Assembly: GCA_024643505.1 (NCBI GenBank)
Contig: JAHEMW010000004.1
Coordinates: 1 to 39,625, forward strand
DNA length: 39,625 nt
Reading direction: 5' to 3'
Source: Demequinaceae bacterium
Lineage (GTDB): Bacteria > Actinomycetota > Actinomycetes > Actinomycetales > Demequinaceae
Shown: one piece after another, positions 1-7,940 of the stretch
Numbering within the stretch: position 1 is the stretch's first letter
Layout of the letters: each line of letters starts with the position of its first letter
The notes under the pieces: generated by a model
What the model was told of the DNA's origin: nothing
The model's input: the letters and a program-made list of their open reading frames with translations, nothing else
Databases searched by the model: none
Program-made: the position numbers and the translations under genes

Positions 1-373
1 CCGGGATCACGTCAGCCGGCGATATCGCGCCCCACAGCGCCGAAACGATCCGGACGCGCATGCCAGCCCGCGCGAGCGTCGGCCTATCCCAAGACGCCAT
101 CCCCGCCGCGTTGTACAGGACCCCGTCGTAGACGCGCGCCGCGACATCGGCCGGGTTCTCCCACAGCGTCACGTTCTGCGACACCTCGCCGGCGAGAGAC
201 GCGCCCACCCCGAGCCTGTCGAGCGCCCCGCGCGAAGCGCTCTCTCGCGCGAGCGCATTGCCGACGCGCCGCCGTGCCGCCGTAAGTTCGGGGTGCGCCA
301 TCGCTGCAAGATCAACGGGGTCGCCCGACGCCGGAGCCGACTTTCCCTCGGAAGGCGGCAGCAGCACAAGCAC
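1..373 (-). CDS. yaaA: Peroxide stress protein YaaA (UPF0246/DUF328), 5' part only
   Basis: The ORF track misses this gene because it has a GTG start and leaves the window on the left. Reading the minus strand from the GTG at 373 gives an N-terminus with LVLLPPSEGKS, the family signature, then LYNAAGM and further on VRIVSALWGAISPADVIP, which matches the conserved SALYGLLRPLD region of YaaA. About 124 codons are present, roughly half of the usual 240-260 residues. In E. coli YaaA lowers intracellular free iron and protects DNA from oxidation during peroxide stress; its exact biochemistry is not settled. There is no Shine-Dalgarno sequence, but a -10-like TAGGCT lies 7 nt upstream, suggesting a leaderless mRNA. 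It is divergent from rnpB, whose 5' end is only about 25 bp away. Identity is confident; the start is likely. Confidence 0.9.
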   Translation of the reverse strand, partial: MLVLLPPSEGKSAPASGDPVDLAAMAHPELTAARRRVGNALARESASRGALDRLGVGASLAGEVSQNVTLWENPADVAARVYDGVLYNAAGMASWDRPTLARAGMRVRIVSALWGAISPADVIP

Positions 374-380
374 GCGCGAC

Positions 381-390
381 AGCCTATGCT
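381..390. promoter_or_regulatory. Overlapping divergent -10 elements of yaaA and rnpB
   Basis: The ten bases AGCCTATGCT hold TAGGCT on the minus strand (381-386) and TATGCT on the plus strand (385-390). The first lies 7 nt before the yaaA GTG; the second lies 7 nt before base 398, where the pairing of the RNase P RNA P1 stem begins. Both are therefore correctly placed as -10 hexamers, and they share two base pairs. I see no convincing -35 element on either side. Inference from position and motif. Confidence 0.5.
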
Positions 391-397
391 TGTGACG

Positions 398-762
398 CGG
401 ATGAGTTGGCCAGGCGGCCGCGTCGCCCCCCGGGGCGCCGAGGAACGTCCGGGCTCCGTAGAGCAGGGTGGTGGCTAACGACCACCCGGGGTGACCCGCG
501 GGAAAGTGCCACAGAAAACAACCGCCTCCGGCGACGGAGGTAAGGGTGAAAAGGTGAGGTAAGAGCTCACCGCGTCGCTGGTGACAGCGGCGGTCACGGT
601 AAACCCCACCCGGAGCAAGGCCAGACAGGATGCGTTTGAGGGCTGCTCGCCCGAGTATCCGGGTAGGCCGCTAGAGGCGTGCGGCAACGTACGTCGTAGA
701 TGGATGGTCGCCCCCGCGCTTCGGCGTGGAGACAGAACCCGGCGTATCGGCCAACTCGTCCG
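398..762 (+). ncRNA. rnpB: RNase P RNA (M1 RNA), bacterial type A, actinobacterial
   Basis: This is the catalytic RNA of ribonuclease P, which trims the 5' leader of pre-tRNAs. The terminal P1 helix is visible: GAGTTGGCC at 403-411 pairs with GGCCAACTC at 749-757, and pairing extends outward to 398/762. The conserved core is present in order: GAGGAACGTCCGGGCTCC near 439-456, GGGTGACCCGCGGGAAAGTG near 489, the ACAGAAA block, GGTAAACCCCACCCGGAGCAA near 598, GGTAGGCCGCTAGAGG, CGTAGATGGATGG, and finally ACAGAACCCGGCGTATCGG near 732-750. The length of about 365 nt suits actinobacterial type A RNAs. It is preceded by a -10-like TATGCT and followed after about 40 nt by a hairpin. The long ORF starting at 581 overlaps this RNA and is not its real product. 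Confidence 0.97.
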
Positions 763-802
763 TGTTCTAGGTGGCGACCTGGGGCGGTGTTGCCGAGACG
801 AT

Positions 803-824
803 CGTGATCGCAGCGGCGATCGCG
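803..824 (+). terminator. Hairpin downstream of rnpB, possible terminator
   Basis: CGTGATCGC and GCGATCGCG pair over 9 bp (one G-T wobble) around an AGCG loop. It follows the mature rnpB end by about 40 nt and precedes the helicase ribosome-binding site. No clear T-tract follows (only CTTCG), so it could be a weak or Rho-assisted terminator or a processing boundary. Confidence 0.4.
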
Positions 825-869
825 CTTCGCGGGCGCTGAGCGACGTAGCGTGCCGGTTCATCGGCGCGG

Positions 870-886
870 AAGGAGGAGGCGAGTTG
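870..886 (+). promoter_or_regulatory. Ribosome-binding site that fixes the TTG start of the helicase
   Basis: AAGGAGGAGG is a near-perfect Shine-Dalgarno sequence, and its GGAGG core ends 7 nt before the TTG at 884. No ATG or GTG in this frame has comparable spacing. The upstream in-frame codons run back into rnpB, so this site decides the start. Confidence 0.7.
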
Positions 887-3043
887 TCAGGAACTGGGCA
901 AGGGCGAGGTCGCGGGCGCAACGATTCCCGCACCTCACAGCGACGCGCGCCGCGCCCCGCCAAGCAGGACCTCATTGCGGTCCTTGCCGCGGTCGCGAAC
1001 GACGTCGACCGCAGCGTGCACCGACCCCCGACGCGTGGCACGACGCGCACCCAGTTCCAGGTGGTCGCACTCCTCGTCCGGGAGGAGAGGGCCCGGGTCA
1101 AAGCCGATAGCGGCATGGCCGGCGCCCGCAGGGACGAGGCGCTGAGGCGGCTCGATGGGGTGGCGACCATCCTTGCCAAGATTGCCGCACGCGACACCTC
1201 GCTGCTCGCGCTGCTCGCCGACGACGCGAGGGTCTCCGATGCGGCCCGTTCCTACACGGCGACGGTGTTGCGCGCAGCCGGACGGGAGGTTGTCGAGGAG
1301 CCAGAGAATCCGGTCGAGATCACTCCTCCGTTGACCGTCGACAAGACGGTCGTGCCGCAATCGGCGATCTCGCACCGACTCGCCAACCCGTTCCTGGCGC
1401 CCGACTTTGGTGCCGTAGCGGAGCGGCCCCATGAACGGCCCCACAGGCTCGCGGGATGGGAGTTGCTCGAACCGCTCTTCCGGGCCTTCGAACTTGACAC
1501 ACCGGGCGTGCGTGCCTGCATGTCGCTCCCCGAACCGAGTTCCTCGACCGCGGGCGCGGTGCGCGTTCCCGTCGGGCGAGCGCTCATGCCGCACCAGGCG
1601 CAGGTCGTGGCGGCCGCGGCACGGGGCCATCGCTCGTTCTTGCTGGCCGATGAGCCCGGCCTGGGCAAGACGGCGCAAGCGCTGCTCGCCGCGCAGGCCG
1701 CCGACGCCTACCCGCTGCTCGTCGTGGTGCCCAATGTCGTCAAGACAAACTGGGCGCACGAAGTTGAACTGTGGACCCCGCACCGGCGGGCCACCGTCGT
1801 CCACGGCGACGGCGACGAGGTCGACGCGTTCGCGGACGTGGTGATCGTCAACTACGACATCCTCGACCGTCATGTCGGCTGGTTCGGCGACCTCGGGTTT
1901 CGCGGGATGGTTGTCGATGAGGCGCACTTTATTAAGAACAAGGGATCCCAGCGCTCGCGGCACGTGCTCGCCTTGTCTGCCAGGATTCGGCAGCGCACGG
2001 CACGGCCGTTGCTGATGGCGTTGACCGGCACTCCGCTGATTAACGACATCGAGGACTTCCGCGCTATTTGGCAGTTCTTGGGCTGGATCGACGACGAGAA
2101 GCCGCTGGGCCATCTGATGGCCTCCCTTGAGGAGACGGGCCTCATTCCCACCGATCCCGGGTTCTACGCCGCGGCGCGCGCCGCCGTGATCGACATGGGC
2201 ATTGTGCGTCGGCGCAAGGCGGACGTCGCGGCGGACATCCCGGCCCGCAGAGTGGCTGACTTGCCCGTTGAGCTCGACGGTCCCGTCGGCCGGTCGATCC
2301 GCGCCGCCGAGGCCGCACTCGCGCTCCGGATGGTCGAGACGTACCGTCGGGCCGTCGCGGCGCGACCGGACCACGACCCGACGGCCGACATCGACCTCGA
2401 GCTTGCCCGGCGGATCGCAGCGGCAGAGCTCAAGGACGCGAGTTCAAAGGCGGGCGGCGAGAATGTCTTCACGATGGTCAGGAAGATCGGCCAAGCGAAG
2501 GCCGGTCTGGCCGCGGACTACACCGCGCAGCTTGCCCGCAACGTCGGCAAAGTGGTGTTCTTCGCGAAGCATGTCGACGTCATGGATCAGGCTGAGCAGA
2601 TTTTCGCCGATCGCGGTATGCGCTACGCCTCGATTCGTGGCGACCAGACGCCTAAGGCCCGCGAGGCCAACATTTCAGCGTTTACCGGAGACCCCGGGGT
2701 GTCGATCGCCGTGTGTTCGCTCATGGCTGCCGGCGTTGGCCTCAACCTCCAGGTCGCGTCTAACCTCGTGCTGGCGGAGCTTTCGTGGACTGACGCCGAG
2801 CAGACCCAGGCCATCGACCGGATCCACCGAATCGGCCAGTCCGAACCGGTCACGGCATGGCGGATCATTGCCGCGCAAACGATCGACGCGAAGATCGCCC
2901 AACTCATCGATAGCAAGTCTGGGCTTGCTGCGCGAGCGCTCGATGGGGTGGCGGTGGACGACGCTTCCTCGTCTGCGGACGTGCACGTTGAAGCTCTCGT
3001 GGGGCTGCTCGTTGACGCGCTCCGCGCCGAAAGCATGGCCTGA
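884..3043 (+). CDS. SNF2-family DEAD/DEAH-box helicase
   Basis: The product is a 719-residue superfamily 2 ATPase of the SNF2 type, predicted to translocate on or remodel DNA using ATP. Motifs read in order: PHQAQ near residue 230 (Q-like), Walker A DEPGLGKT at about 256-263, Walker B DEAH at about 345-348, LTGTP for motif III, and then the second RecA-like lobe with FFAKHVDVMDQ, GVGLNLQ and the motif VI arginines in QAIDRIHRIGQ at about 642-652. The first 160 or so residues, before the ATPase core, are helical and rich in Arg/Asp, and I cannot assign them to a domain. I chose the TTG at 884 because a strong AAGGAGG precedes it; the track start at 581 would run through rnpB. It stands alone, facing the FNT gene. 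No nuclease or methyltransferase partner lies nearby, so nothing ties it to a defence system. Confidence 0.85.
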   Translation: MSGTGQGRGRGRNDSRTSQRRAPRPAKQDLIAVLAAVANDVDRSVHRPPTRGTTRTQFQVVALLVREERARVKADSGMAGARRDEALRRLDGVATILAKIAARDTSLLALLADDARVSDAARSYTATVLRAAGREVVEEPENPVEITPPLTVDKTVVPQSAISHRLANPFLAPDFGAVAERPHERPHRLAGWELLEPLFRAFELDTPGVRACMSLPEPSSSTAGAVRVPVGRALMPHQAQVVAAAARGHRSFLLADEPGLGKTAQALLAAQAADAYPLLVVVPNVVKTNWAHEVELWTPHRRATVVHGDGDEVDAFADVVIVNYDILDRHVGWFGDLGFRGMVVDEAHFIKNKGSQRSRHVLALSARIRQRTARPLLMALTGTPLINDIEDFRAIWQFLGWIDDEKPLGHLMASLEETGLIPTDPGFYAAARAAVIDMGIVRRRKADVAADIPARRVADLPVELDGPVGRSIRAAEAALALRMVETYRRAVAARPDHDPTADIDLELARRIAAAELKDASSKAGGENVFTMVRKIGQAKAGLAADYTAQLARNVGKVVFFAKHVDVMDQAEQIFADRGMRYASIRGDQTPKAREANISAFTGDPGVSIAVCSLMAAGVGLNLQVASNLVLAELSWTDAEQTQAIDRIHRIGQSEPVTAWRIIAAQTIDAKIAQLIDSKSGLAARALDGVAVDDASSSADVHVEALVGLLVDALRAESMA

Positions 3044-3059
3044 ACGAACCTTCCGTGCA

Positions 3060-3098
3060 AGCCCGCATGTCGGTGGGCTGAAGGGCGGTTAATCGCCC
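3060..3098. terminator. Two small hairpins in a convergent gap
   Basis: AGCCC/GGGCT (3060-3064 with 3075-3079) and GGGCG/CGCCC (3083-3087 with 3094-3098) lie between the helicase stop and the end of the FNT gene; the second spans the FNT stop codon. Neither has a T-tract. They may help end the converging transcripts, but the evidence is weak. Confidence 0.3.
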
Positions 3099-3943
3099 GA
3101 CGCCGTGCCCTGCCTGCGCAGGAACTTCCGGTCGTCGTTGGCGTACGCGTAGTACCAGCCGATCAGCAACCCGCCGCCGACATAGTTGCCGAGCATCGCG
3201 ATGGCGACGTTGCCCGCCGCGAGCCCAACGTCGATACCGTCGTGAAGTCCGACGATCGTGAACACGACCGTGTTCGCGACGGAGTGCTCAAACCCCACGA
3301 ACGCGAAGATGAACACGCTCATGATCATCGCGAGCGACTTGGTCACGTCGTCCTTAATCATGCCGTTGTAGACGAGCAGCATCGCCAGGTTGATCATGAA
3401 GTTGCACAGCACCGCGCGTACGAACAGATCCGACCAACCACTGAGGCCACCGGACACGTACGCCAGTTTGTGCTCGACCGCGGCGTTCATCTGTTCGCCG
3501 ACAGCGCCGTCACCGAGGCTCGACGCAGACACGAGCAGCGCGATCGCGATTCCGCCAATGATGTTCCCGCCGTAGCAATACAGCAGGATCCGGAGGGCTC
3601 TCAGCGCGGTCGTGCTCTTGTAGTAGAGGCCGATCGTCACGATCATCATGTTCGACGTCAGCAGTTCTGACTTGCTGTAGTAGATGAAGACGAGCGCGAA
3701 CCCGAACACAAGCGAGCCGAGGATCTTTCCGATGCCAATCAGATCGCCCTCGCCGATGCTCGCGAACGCCGTGAGTACCGAGAAGTACGTGAGGTACATG
3801 AGGCCGATCAGCGCCCCGGCCATCGCCGCTCGCATGAGATAGATGCGGGCCAGGCCGCCCGTCATTCGAGTCTTTGTCTCGAGGGCGTCGAGCACCGTCG
3901 AAATGAAGTGCTTTCCGGGGAAGAGTTGGCTCTGATCCGTCAT
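3089..3943 (-). CDS. Formate/nitrite transporter family channel (FocA/NirC type)
   Basis: This 284-residue inner-membrane protein belongs to the FNT family of pentameric channels that pass small monovalent anions such as formate, nitrite or hydrosulfide. Six hydrophobic segments are evident (for example AAMAGALIGLMYLTYFSV, ILGSLVFGFALVFIYY, ILLYCYGGNIIGGIAIALL). The family signatures are present: SELLTSN after the second segment and FAFVGFEHSVANT, which carries the conserved pore histidine. The length is typical. The track start at 4507 is an extension into the upstream gene; the ATG at 3943 gives MTDQSQLFPG. It has no Shine-Dalgarno sequence but has TACGTT 6 nt upstream. Substrate cannot be told: no formate lyase, nitrite reductase or sulfite reductase gene is nearby. 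Confidence 0.88.
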   Translation of the reverse strand: MTDQSQLFPGKHFISTVLDALETKTRMTGGLARIYLMRAAMAGALIGLMYLTYFSVLTAFASIGEGDLIGIGKILGSLVFGFALVFIYYSKSELLTSNMMIVTIGLYYKSTTALRALRILLYCYGGNIIGGIAIALLVSASSLGDGAVGEQMNAAVEHKLAYVSGGLSGWSDLFVRAVLCNFMINLAMLLVYNGMIKDDVTKSLAMIMSVFIFAFVGFEHSVANTVVFTIVGLHDGIDVGLAAGNVAIAMLGNYVGGGLLIGWYYAYANDDRKFLRRQGTASGD

Positions 3944-3949
3944 GGTCCC

Positions 3950-3955
3950 AACGTA
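3950..3955 (-). promoter_or_regulatory. -10 hexamer of a probable leaderless FNT transcript
   Basis: On the minus strand TACGTT fits TAnnnT and ends 6 nt before the ATG at 3943, so transcription would begin at or next to the start codon. No -35 is recognisable, which is common in actinobacterial promoters. Confidence 0.45.
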
Positions 3956-4020
3956 CTCACAGGGACGCGCCAGGGCCTGGTCGACGGCCCGCGCCGGTTC
4001 CGGCTGCCCCGACGTCGCGC

Positions 4021-4989
4021 CTAGAAGCCCTTGGGTGCGCGGGGCGTGTAGTGCTCCTCGAGCGCCAAGACCTCGTCCTCCGTGAGATCGATGTCCAGCG
4101 CGGCCACCGCATCGTCCAGGTGGTGCGGCTTGGTGGCGCCCACGATCGGCGCACTCACCACCGGGTTGCGCAGCACCCACGCGAGCGCGACCTGCGCCAT
4201 CGGCACGCCGCGGGCCTGGGCTACCCGCTCGACCGCTTCGACGATCGCCTTGTCCTCCTCCACGAACGTGGCGACCTGGATGGGGTCGTTCGCGTTGCGG
4301 TGGGTCACAGTGCCCCACGGGTGCGCGACGCGGCCCTTGGCCAGCGGCGAGTACGGGATCGACCCGACGCCCTGATGGGCGAGGAGCCCGAGCATCTCCC
4401 GCTCCTCCTCGCGGTACAGCAGCGAGTACTGGTCTTGCATCGACACGAATGGGGTCCAGCCGTTCAGGTCCGCCGCGTGCTGCATGGACGCGAACTGCCA
4501 GGCCCACATGGCGCTGGCGCCGATGTACCGCGCTTTGCCGGACTTCACGACGTCGTGGAGCGCCTCCATGGTCTCCTCGATGGGAGTGTGCGGATCGAAG
4601 CGATGAATCTGATAGAGGTCCACGTAGTCGGTGCCCAGGCGTGTGAGGGACGCGTCTATTTGCTCCATGACCGCCTTGCGCGACTGCCCCTGGCCGCCCG
4701 GGCCGTCGTGCATGCGGAAGTGGAGCTTGGTCGCCAGCACGATGTCCTCCCGGCGGCTGAACTCGCGCATGGCGCGGCCGACGATCTCCTCGGACGATCC
4801 CGCGGAGTACACGTTGGCGGTGTCCCAGAACGTGATGCCCAGCTCAACGGCCTGCCGGAAGTATGGTTGCGCCGCGTCCTCGTCCATCGCCCACGCGGGG
4901 AAGGCCCTCGCCGGGTCGCCGTACGTCATCGTGCCCAACGCGAGGCGGCTGATCTTGAGGCCGGAGCGGCCGAGGCGGGTGTACTCCAT
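4021..4989 (-). CDS. Aldo/keto reductase (YghZ/AKR-type), first of two paralogs
   Basis: A 322-residue cytosolic NADPH-dependent oxidoreductase with a TIM-barrel fold that reduces aldehydes or ketones. The catalytic tetrad can be read: Asp and Tyr in DTANVYS (near residues 56-61), Lys in LATKLHF and His in YQIHRFD. The late cofactor region [12 protein letters not shown] is present. The Shine-Dalgarno AAGGATCC lies just before the ATG at 4989. Its length and most of its sequence match the reductase at 6947-7915, so the two are paralogs on either side of the regulator. The gene follows the other reductase (5050-5895) on the same strand after a 60-bp gap, and the pair is probably one operon. Physiological substrate unknown. 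Confidence 0.88.
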   Translation of the reverse strand: MEYTRLGRSGLKISRLALGTMTYGDPARAFPAWAMDEDAAQPYFRQAVELGITFWDTANVYSAGSSEEIVGRAMREFSRREDIVLATKLHFRMHDGPGGQGQSRKAVMEQIDASLTRLGTDYVDLYQIHRFDPHTPIEETMEALHDVVKSGKARYIGASAMWAWQFASMQHAADLNGWTPFVSMQDQYSLLYREEEREMLGLLAHQGVGSIPYSPLAKGRVAHPWGTVTHRNANDPIQVATFVEEDKAIVEAVERVAQARGVPMAQVALAWVLRNPVVSAPIVGATKPHHLDDAVAALDIDLTEDEVLALEEHYTPRAPKGF

Positions 4990-5022
4990 AGTGGATCCTT
5001 CCGTGGGAATGTGAGGGACGAT

Positions 5023-5040
5023 GCGGTTGAGCTCAGCCGC
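5023..5040. repeat. 18-bp near-perfect inverted repeat between two reductase genes
   Basis: GCGGTTGAGCTCAGCCGC is self-complementary except for one symmetric pair (a T-G wobble on the plus strand). It lies in the 60-bp gap between the two minus-strand aldo/keto reductase genes. It could be a small intercistronic hairpin or an operator; I see no second copy. Confidence 0.35.
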
Positions 5041-5049
5041 GCTGTGGAG

Positions 5050-5895
5050 CTAGCCGCGGTGGCGGCCGGCGAGGTACATCGCGGCTTCGGCGGTGCGGTG
5101 GTCGAAGAACAGGCTCGTGCCGGTGTCCTTCGCGGCGATGGTGGACATGTCTTCATCGGTGAGGGCGAAGTTGAACACGTCGAGGTTCTCCGCCATGCGG
5201 TCCAATCGCACGGACTTGGGGATGGCCACCACGCCGCGTTGGATCAGCCAGCGCAGCACCACCTGTGCGACGGACTTGCCGTGGGCCGCTCCGATCGCGA
5301 GCAGCTCAGGGTCGGTGAACAGGCCGTTCCGCCCTTCGGCGAAGGGACCCCAGGACTCGATCTGGACGCCGTGCTCGCGCATGACCGCCTGGTCGGCCGC
5401 GCGCTGGAAGAAGGGGTGGGTCTCGACCTGGTTGACGTGGGGCGCGATGTCGGAGTGGAGGATCAGGTCCACCAGGCGGTCGGGGTAGAAGTTGGAGACG
5501 CCGATCGCCCGCGTGAGGCCCTCGCCGAGCAGCGCCTGCATCGCGCGCCAGGATCCGTAGTAGTCGCCGAACGGCTGGTGGATGAGGTAGAGGTCGAGGT
5601 GGTCGAGCGCCAACGCGTCGAGCGAGAGCTGGAAGGCCTCGCGTGCGGCGGACTCTCCCTGGCCGCCAATCCAGAGCTTGGTGGTGACGAATAGCTCGTC
5701 ACGTGCGATGCCGGAGGCCGCGATCGCGCGGCCCACAGCGGCCTCGTTCTGATAGGCCGCGGCGGTGTCGAGGCTGCGGTAGCCGGCCTCGAGGGCTGCC
5801 TCGACAGCTCCTTGGGTATCCGCGTCGGGGATCTGGAAGACGCCGAATCCGAGAATCGGCATCTCGACACCGTTGTGGAGCGTGACGTGCTGCAT
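5050..5895 (-). CDS. Aldo/keto reductase, 2,5-diketo-D-gluconate reductase-like
   Basis: A 281-residue AKR of a different subgroup from its neighbours, resembling 2,5-diketo-D-gluconate reductases and the YvgN/prostaglandin F synthase group. Motifs: [10 protein letters not shown] at the N-terminus, catalytic Asp/Tyr in DTAAAYQNE, Lys in TTKLWI, His in YLIHQPF, the strand IGVSNF, and the NADP-binding [18 protein letters not shown]. The track start at 7008 is spurious because it crosses the divergent regulator. The ATG at 5895, with GAAAGG 7 nt upstream, gives the canonical MQHVTLHNG start. It is transcribed away from the HTH regulator at 6025, which is the likely controller. Reduction of methylglyoxal or other aldehydes is plausible but not shown. 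Confidence 0.88.
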   Translation of the reverse strand: MQHVTLHNGVEMPILGFGVFQIPDADTQGAVEAALEAGYRSLDTAAAYQNEAAVGRAIAASGIARDELFVTTKLWIGGQGESAAREAFQLSLDALALDHLDLYLIHQPFGDYYGSWRAMQALLGEGLTRAIGVSNFYPDRLVDLILHSDIAPHVNQVETHPFFQRAADQAVMREHGVQIESWGPFAEGRNGLFTDPELLAIGAAHGKSVAQVVLRWLIQRGVVAIPKSVRLDRMAENLDVFNFALTDEDMSTIAAKDTGTSLFFDHRTAEAAMYLAGRHRG

Positions 5896-6024
5896 GGAAG
5901 GGCCTTTCGGTCGATGGATCGATGCGACGATTCCATCACCGATCCGTGCGTGCGTGGCAGTGACGGCCGTGACCGGTACTGACATACCCTCCCTTCGCCA
6001 CGCGCCGCGCCGTACCGTGAAGCC
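5896..6024. promoter_or_regulatory. Divergent promoter region between reductase operon and HTH regulator
   Basis: This 129-bp gap must carry the promoters of both divergent units. On the plus strand TACCGT (6013-6018) ends 6 nt before the regulator ATG, a leaderless arrangement. The direct repeat GTGACGGCC-GTGACCGG lies near 5960-5977 and could hold operator half-sites for the regulator; this is inference from position only. Confidence 0.4.
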
Positions 6025-6924
6025 ATGACCGACCGCCCCGCCATCACGGAGTTCCTGCGTACCCGCCGTGCGCGGATCACGCCTCAGCAGGCCGGGCTGC
6101 CTGCGTACGGCGGCAATCGCCGCGTCCCGGGCCTGCGCCGCGAGGAGGTGGCGATGCTCGCGGGCGTCTCGGTCGACTACTACGTGCGGCTCGAGCGCGG
6201 CAACCTGTCCGGGGCCTCGGACTCGGTGTTGGACGCGCTCGCCGGCGCCCTCCAGTTGGACGATGCCGAGCGCTCCCACCTGTACGACCTCGCGCGGGCC
6301 GCGGGCCCCGCATCCTCCCGTAGCCCGTCCCGTGCAGCCGGCCGCGGCGCGCCGGCCGCGGTCCCGCCCACCGTGCAACGCATCCTCGACTCCATCACGG
6401 CGCCCGCCTGGGTCCGCAACGGTCGTCTCGATCACCTGGCGCACAACCGCGCGTCGCGGGCGCTGTACGCGCCGTTGCTCGCGAGCCGCGAGCGCCCCGT
6501 CAACACCGCCCGCTACGTCTTCCTCGACCCCGGCTCGCGCGCGTTCTTCGACGACTGGAAGCAGGCCGCAAGCGACGTCAGCGCGCTGCTGCGCATGGAG
6601 GCAGGAAAGCGTCCTCACGATCCCGCCCTCACCCGGCTGATCGGCGAGTTGTCGACGCGCTCGGAGGAGTTCCGCACGCTGTGGGCCCGGCACGACGTCA
6701 AGTTCCACCGGTCCGGCGCGAAGCGGCTGATCCACCCCGCGGTGGGAGCGATCGACCTCGAGTTCGAGGGCATGTCGTTGCCGTCTGACCTCGACCTTAC
6801 GCTGGTGGTCTATGCGGTGGAACCGGGCTCGGCCACCGCGGACGCCCTGCAGCTGCTCGAGCACTGGGCCGACGATCAGCAGGCGGCCGGGCTGCTCGCC
6901 GACGTCGACGGTGGCACCCGCTGA
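6025..6924 (+). CDS. HTH (XRE-type) transcriptional regulator with MmyB-like ligand domain
   Basis: A 299-residue DNA-binding regulator. Residues of about 30-60 hold the helix-turn-helix with the family hallmark [22 protein letters not shown] followed by RLERGN. From about residue 120 comes the MmyB-like ligand-binding region, recognisable by [20 protein letters not shown], then [15 protein letters not shown] and a C-terminal [12 protein letters not shown] stretch. Regulators of this type are often found next to reductase genes and divergent from them. Here it is divergent from two aldo/keto reductases and followed 22 bp later by a third on its own strand. No Shine-Dalgarno sequence is seen; TACCGT lies 6 nt before the ATG. 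Effector and operator are unknown; regulation of the flanking reductases is inferred. Confidence 0.88.
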   Translation: MTDRPAITEFLRTRRARITPQQAGLPAYGGNRRVPGLRREEVAMLAGVSVDYYVRLERGNLSGASDSVLDALAGALQLDDAERSHLYDLARAAGPASSRSPSRAAGRGAPAAVPPTVQRILDSITAPAWVRNGRLDHLAHNRASRALYAPLLASRERPVNTARYVFLDPGSRAFFDDWKQAASDVSALLRMEAGKRPHDPALTRLIGELSTRSEEFRTLWARHDVKFHRSGAKRLIHPAVGAIDLEFEGMSLPSDLDLTLVVYAVEPGSATADALQLLEHWADDQQAAGLLADVDGGTR

Positions 6925-6946
6925 ACCCCATGTCGAAAGGGAGACC

Positions 6947-7915
6947 ATGAAGCACACGAGACTCGGATCCTCCGGCCTGCGCGTCCCGCGGCTTGCGCTC
7001 GGCTGCATGAGCTACGGCCGTCCGGGCGCTGGGCTGCACTCCTGGACACTAGATGAGGACGACGCAGCGCCGTTCTTCCGCCAGGCCGTCGAACTCGGGA
7101 TCACGTTCTGGGATACGGCGAACGGCTATCAGGATGGCACCTCGGAGGAGTTTGTGGGACGCGCGATGAGGCGCTTCTCTCGCCGCGACCAGATCGTGCT
7201 CGCGACCAAAGTCTTCGGCACGATGCACGCCGGCCCGGGCGGATCGGGCTTGTCGCGCAAGGCCATCGTTGAACAGGTCGACGCCTCCCTCACGCGACTC
7301 GGTACCGATTTCGTCGACGTGCTCTACATCCACAGATTTGACCCCGACGTTCCGGTCGAGGAGACGATGGAGGCGCTTCACGATGTCGTGAAAGCTGGTA
7401 AGGCGCTGTACCTTGGCGCGTCGTCGATGTGGGCGTGGCAGTTTGCCAAGCTGCAACACGCGGCGAGTCTCAACGGCTGGACGCGGTTCGTCGCAATGCA
7501 GGATCAATACAACCTTCTTAAACGCGAGGAGGAGCGCGAGATGCTACCGATGTGTGCGGATATGGGTGTGTCGTCGGTGCCATACTCGCCGCAGGGCAAG
7601 GGACGGCTCACTCGCCCGCGCGGTCAGCAGACGCCGCGGTCAGCCTCCGACAGTGTCGCGAAAGCGTTCGATAGGGACGTCGACGGGCCGGTCATCGACG
7701 CGGTCGAACGCGTCGCGGCCGCCAGGGGAGTGGGGATGGCCCAGATCGCCCTCGCGTGGGTGCTCTCGAAGCCGGTGGTCGCGGCGCCGATCGTCGGGGC
7801 CACCAAACCGCACCACCTCGCCGACGCCGTCGCCGCCCTCGATGTCGTGCTCACGGCGGAGGAGGTCGCGAGTCTCGAAGCGCCCTACGCGACGCAAGAC
7901 CCGTTCTGGTACTGA
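6947..7915 (+). CDS. Aldo/keto reductase, paralog of the 4021-4989 gene
   Basis: A 322-residue NADPH-dependent aldo/keto reductase. The catalytic residues are conserved: Asp/Tyr in DTANGYQDG, Lys in LATKVFG and His in LYIHRFD. Cofactor contacts appear in [12 protein letters not shown]. Long identical stretches with the reductase at 4021-4989 ([44 protein letters not shown]) show a duplication, with divergence concentrated in the 210-245 loop and the extreme C-terminus, regions that shape the substrate pocket in AKRs. The ATG at 6947 has AAAGGGAG upstream, and the track start at 6812 lies inside the regulator. It is 22 bp behind the regulator and probably cotranscribed with it. Substrate unknown. 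Confidence 0.88.
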   Translation: MKHTRLGSSGLRVPRLALGCMSYGRPGAGLHSWTLDEDDAAPFFRQAVELGITFWDTANGYQDGTSEEFVGRAMRRFSRRDQIVLATKVFGTMHAGPGGSGLSRKAIVEQVDASLTRLGTDFVDVLYIHRFDPDVPVEETMEALHDVVKAGKALYLGASSMWAWQFAKLQHAASLNGWTRFVAMQDQYNLLKREEEREMLPMCADMGVSSVPYSPQGKGRLTRPRGQQTPRSASDSVAKAFDRDVDGPVIDAVERVAAARGVGMAQIALAWVLSKPVVAAPIVGATKPHHLADAVAALDVVLTAEEVASLEAPYATQDPFWY

Positions 7916-7928
7916 CTCGCCGGCGCGT

Positions 7929-7934
7929 TACCCT
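7929..7934 (+). promoter_or_regulatory. -10 hexamer of LCP gene, probable leaderless start
   Basis: TACCCT ends 6 nt before the GTG at 7941 and only 3 nt before the in-frame ATG at 7938. If it is the -10, transcription would begin at about the GTG, so the GTG is the more likely first codon. Confidence 0.4.
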
Positions 7935-7940
7935 CGCATG

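Noticed and set aside
581-883. N-terminal 101 codons of the long plus-strand helicase ORF
   Set aside because: They run through the 3' half of rnpB and look like no helicase sequence; the TTG at 884 has a strong ribosome-binding site.
935-2374. 479-residue ORF antisense to the helicase
   Set aside because: A shadow of high-GC codon bias; no domain, and the opposite strand encodes all SNF2 motifs.
4051-5694. 547-residue plus-strand ORF across two aldo/keto reductases
   Set aside because: Antisense shadow; His/Val/Arg-rich sequence without domains, while the minus strand gives two complete enzymes.
6265-6278. GAGCGCTC core resembling the sugar-operon operator
   Set aside because: Only the central 8 bp match, and it lies within the coding sequence of the HTH regulator.
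5896-7008. Upstream extension of the aldo/keto reductase in the track
   Set aside because: It crosses the divergent regulator in antisense; the ATG at 5895 with GAAAGG gives the family-typical start.
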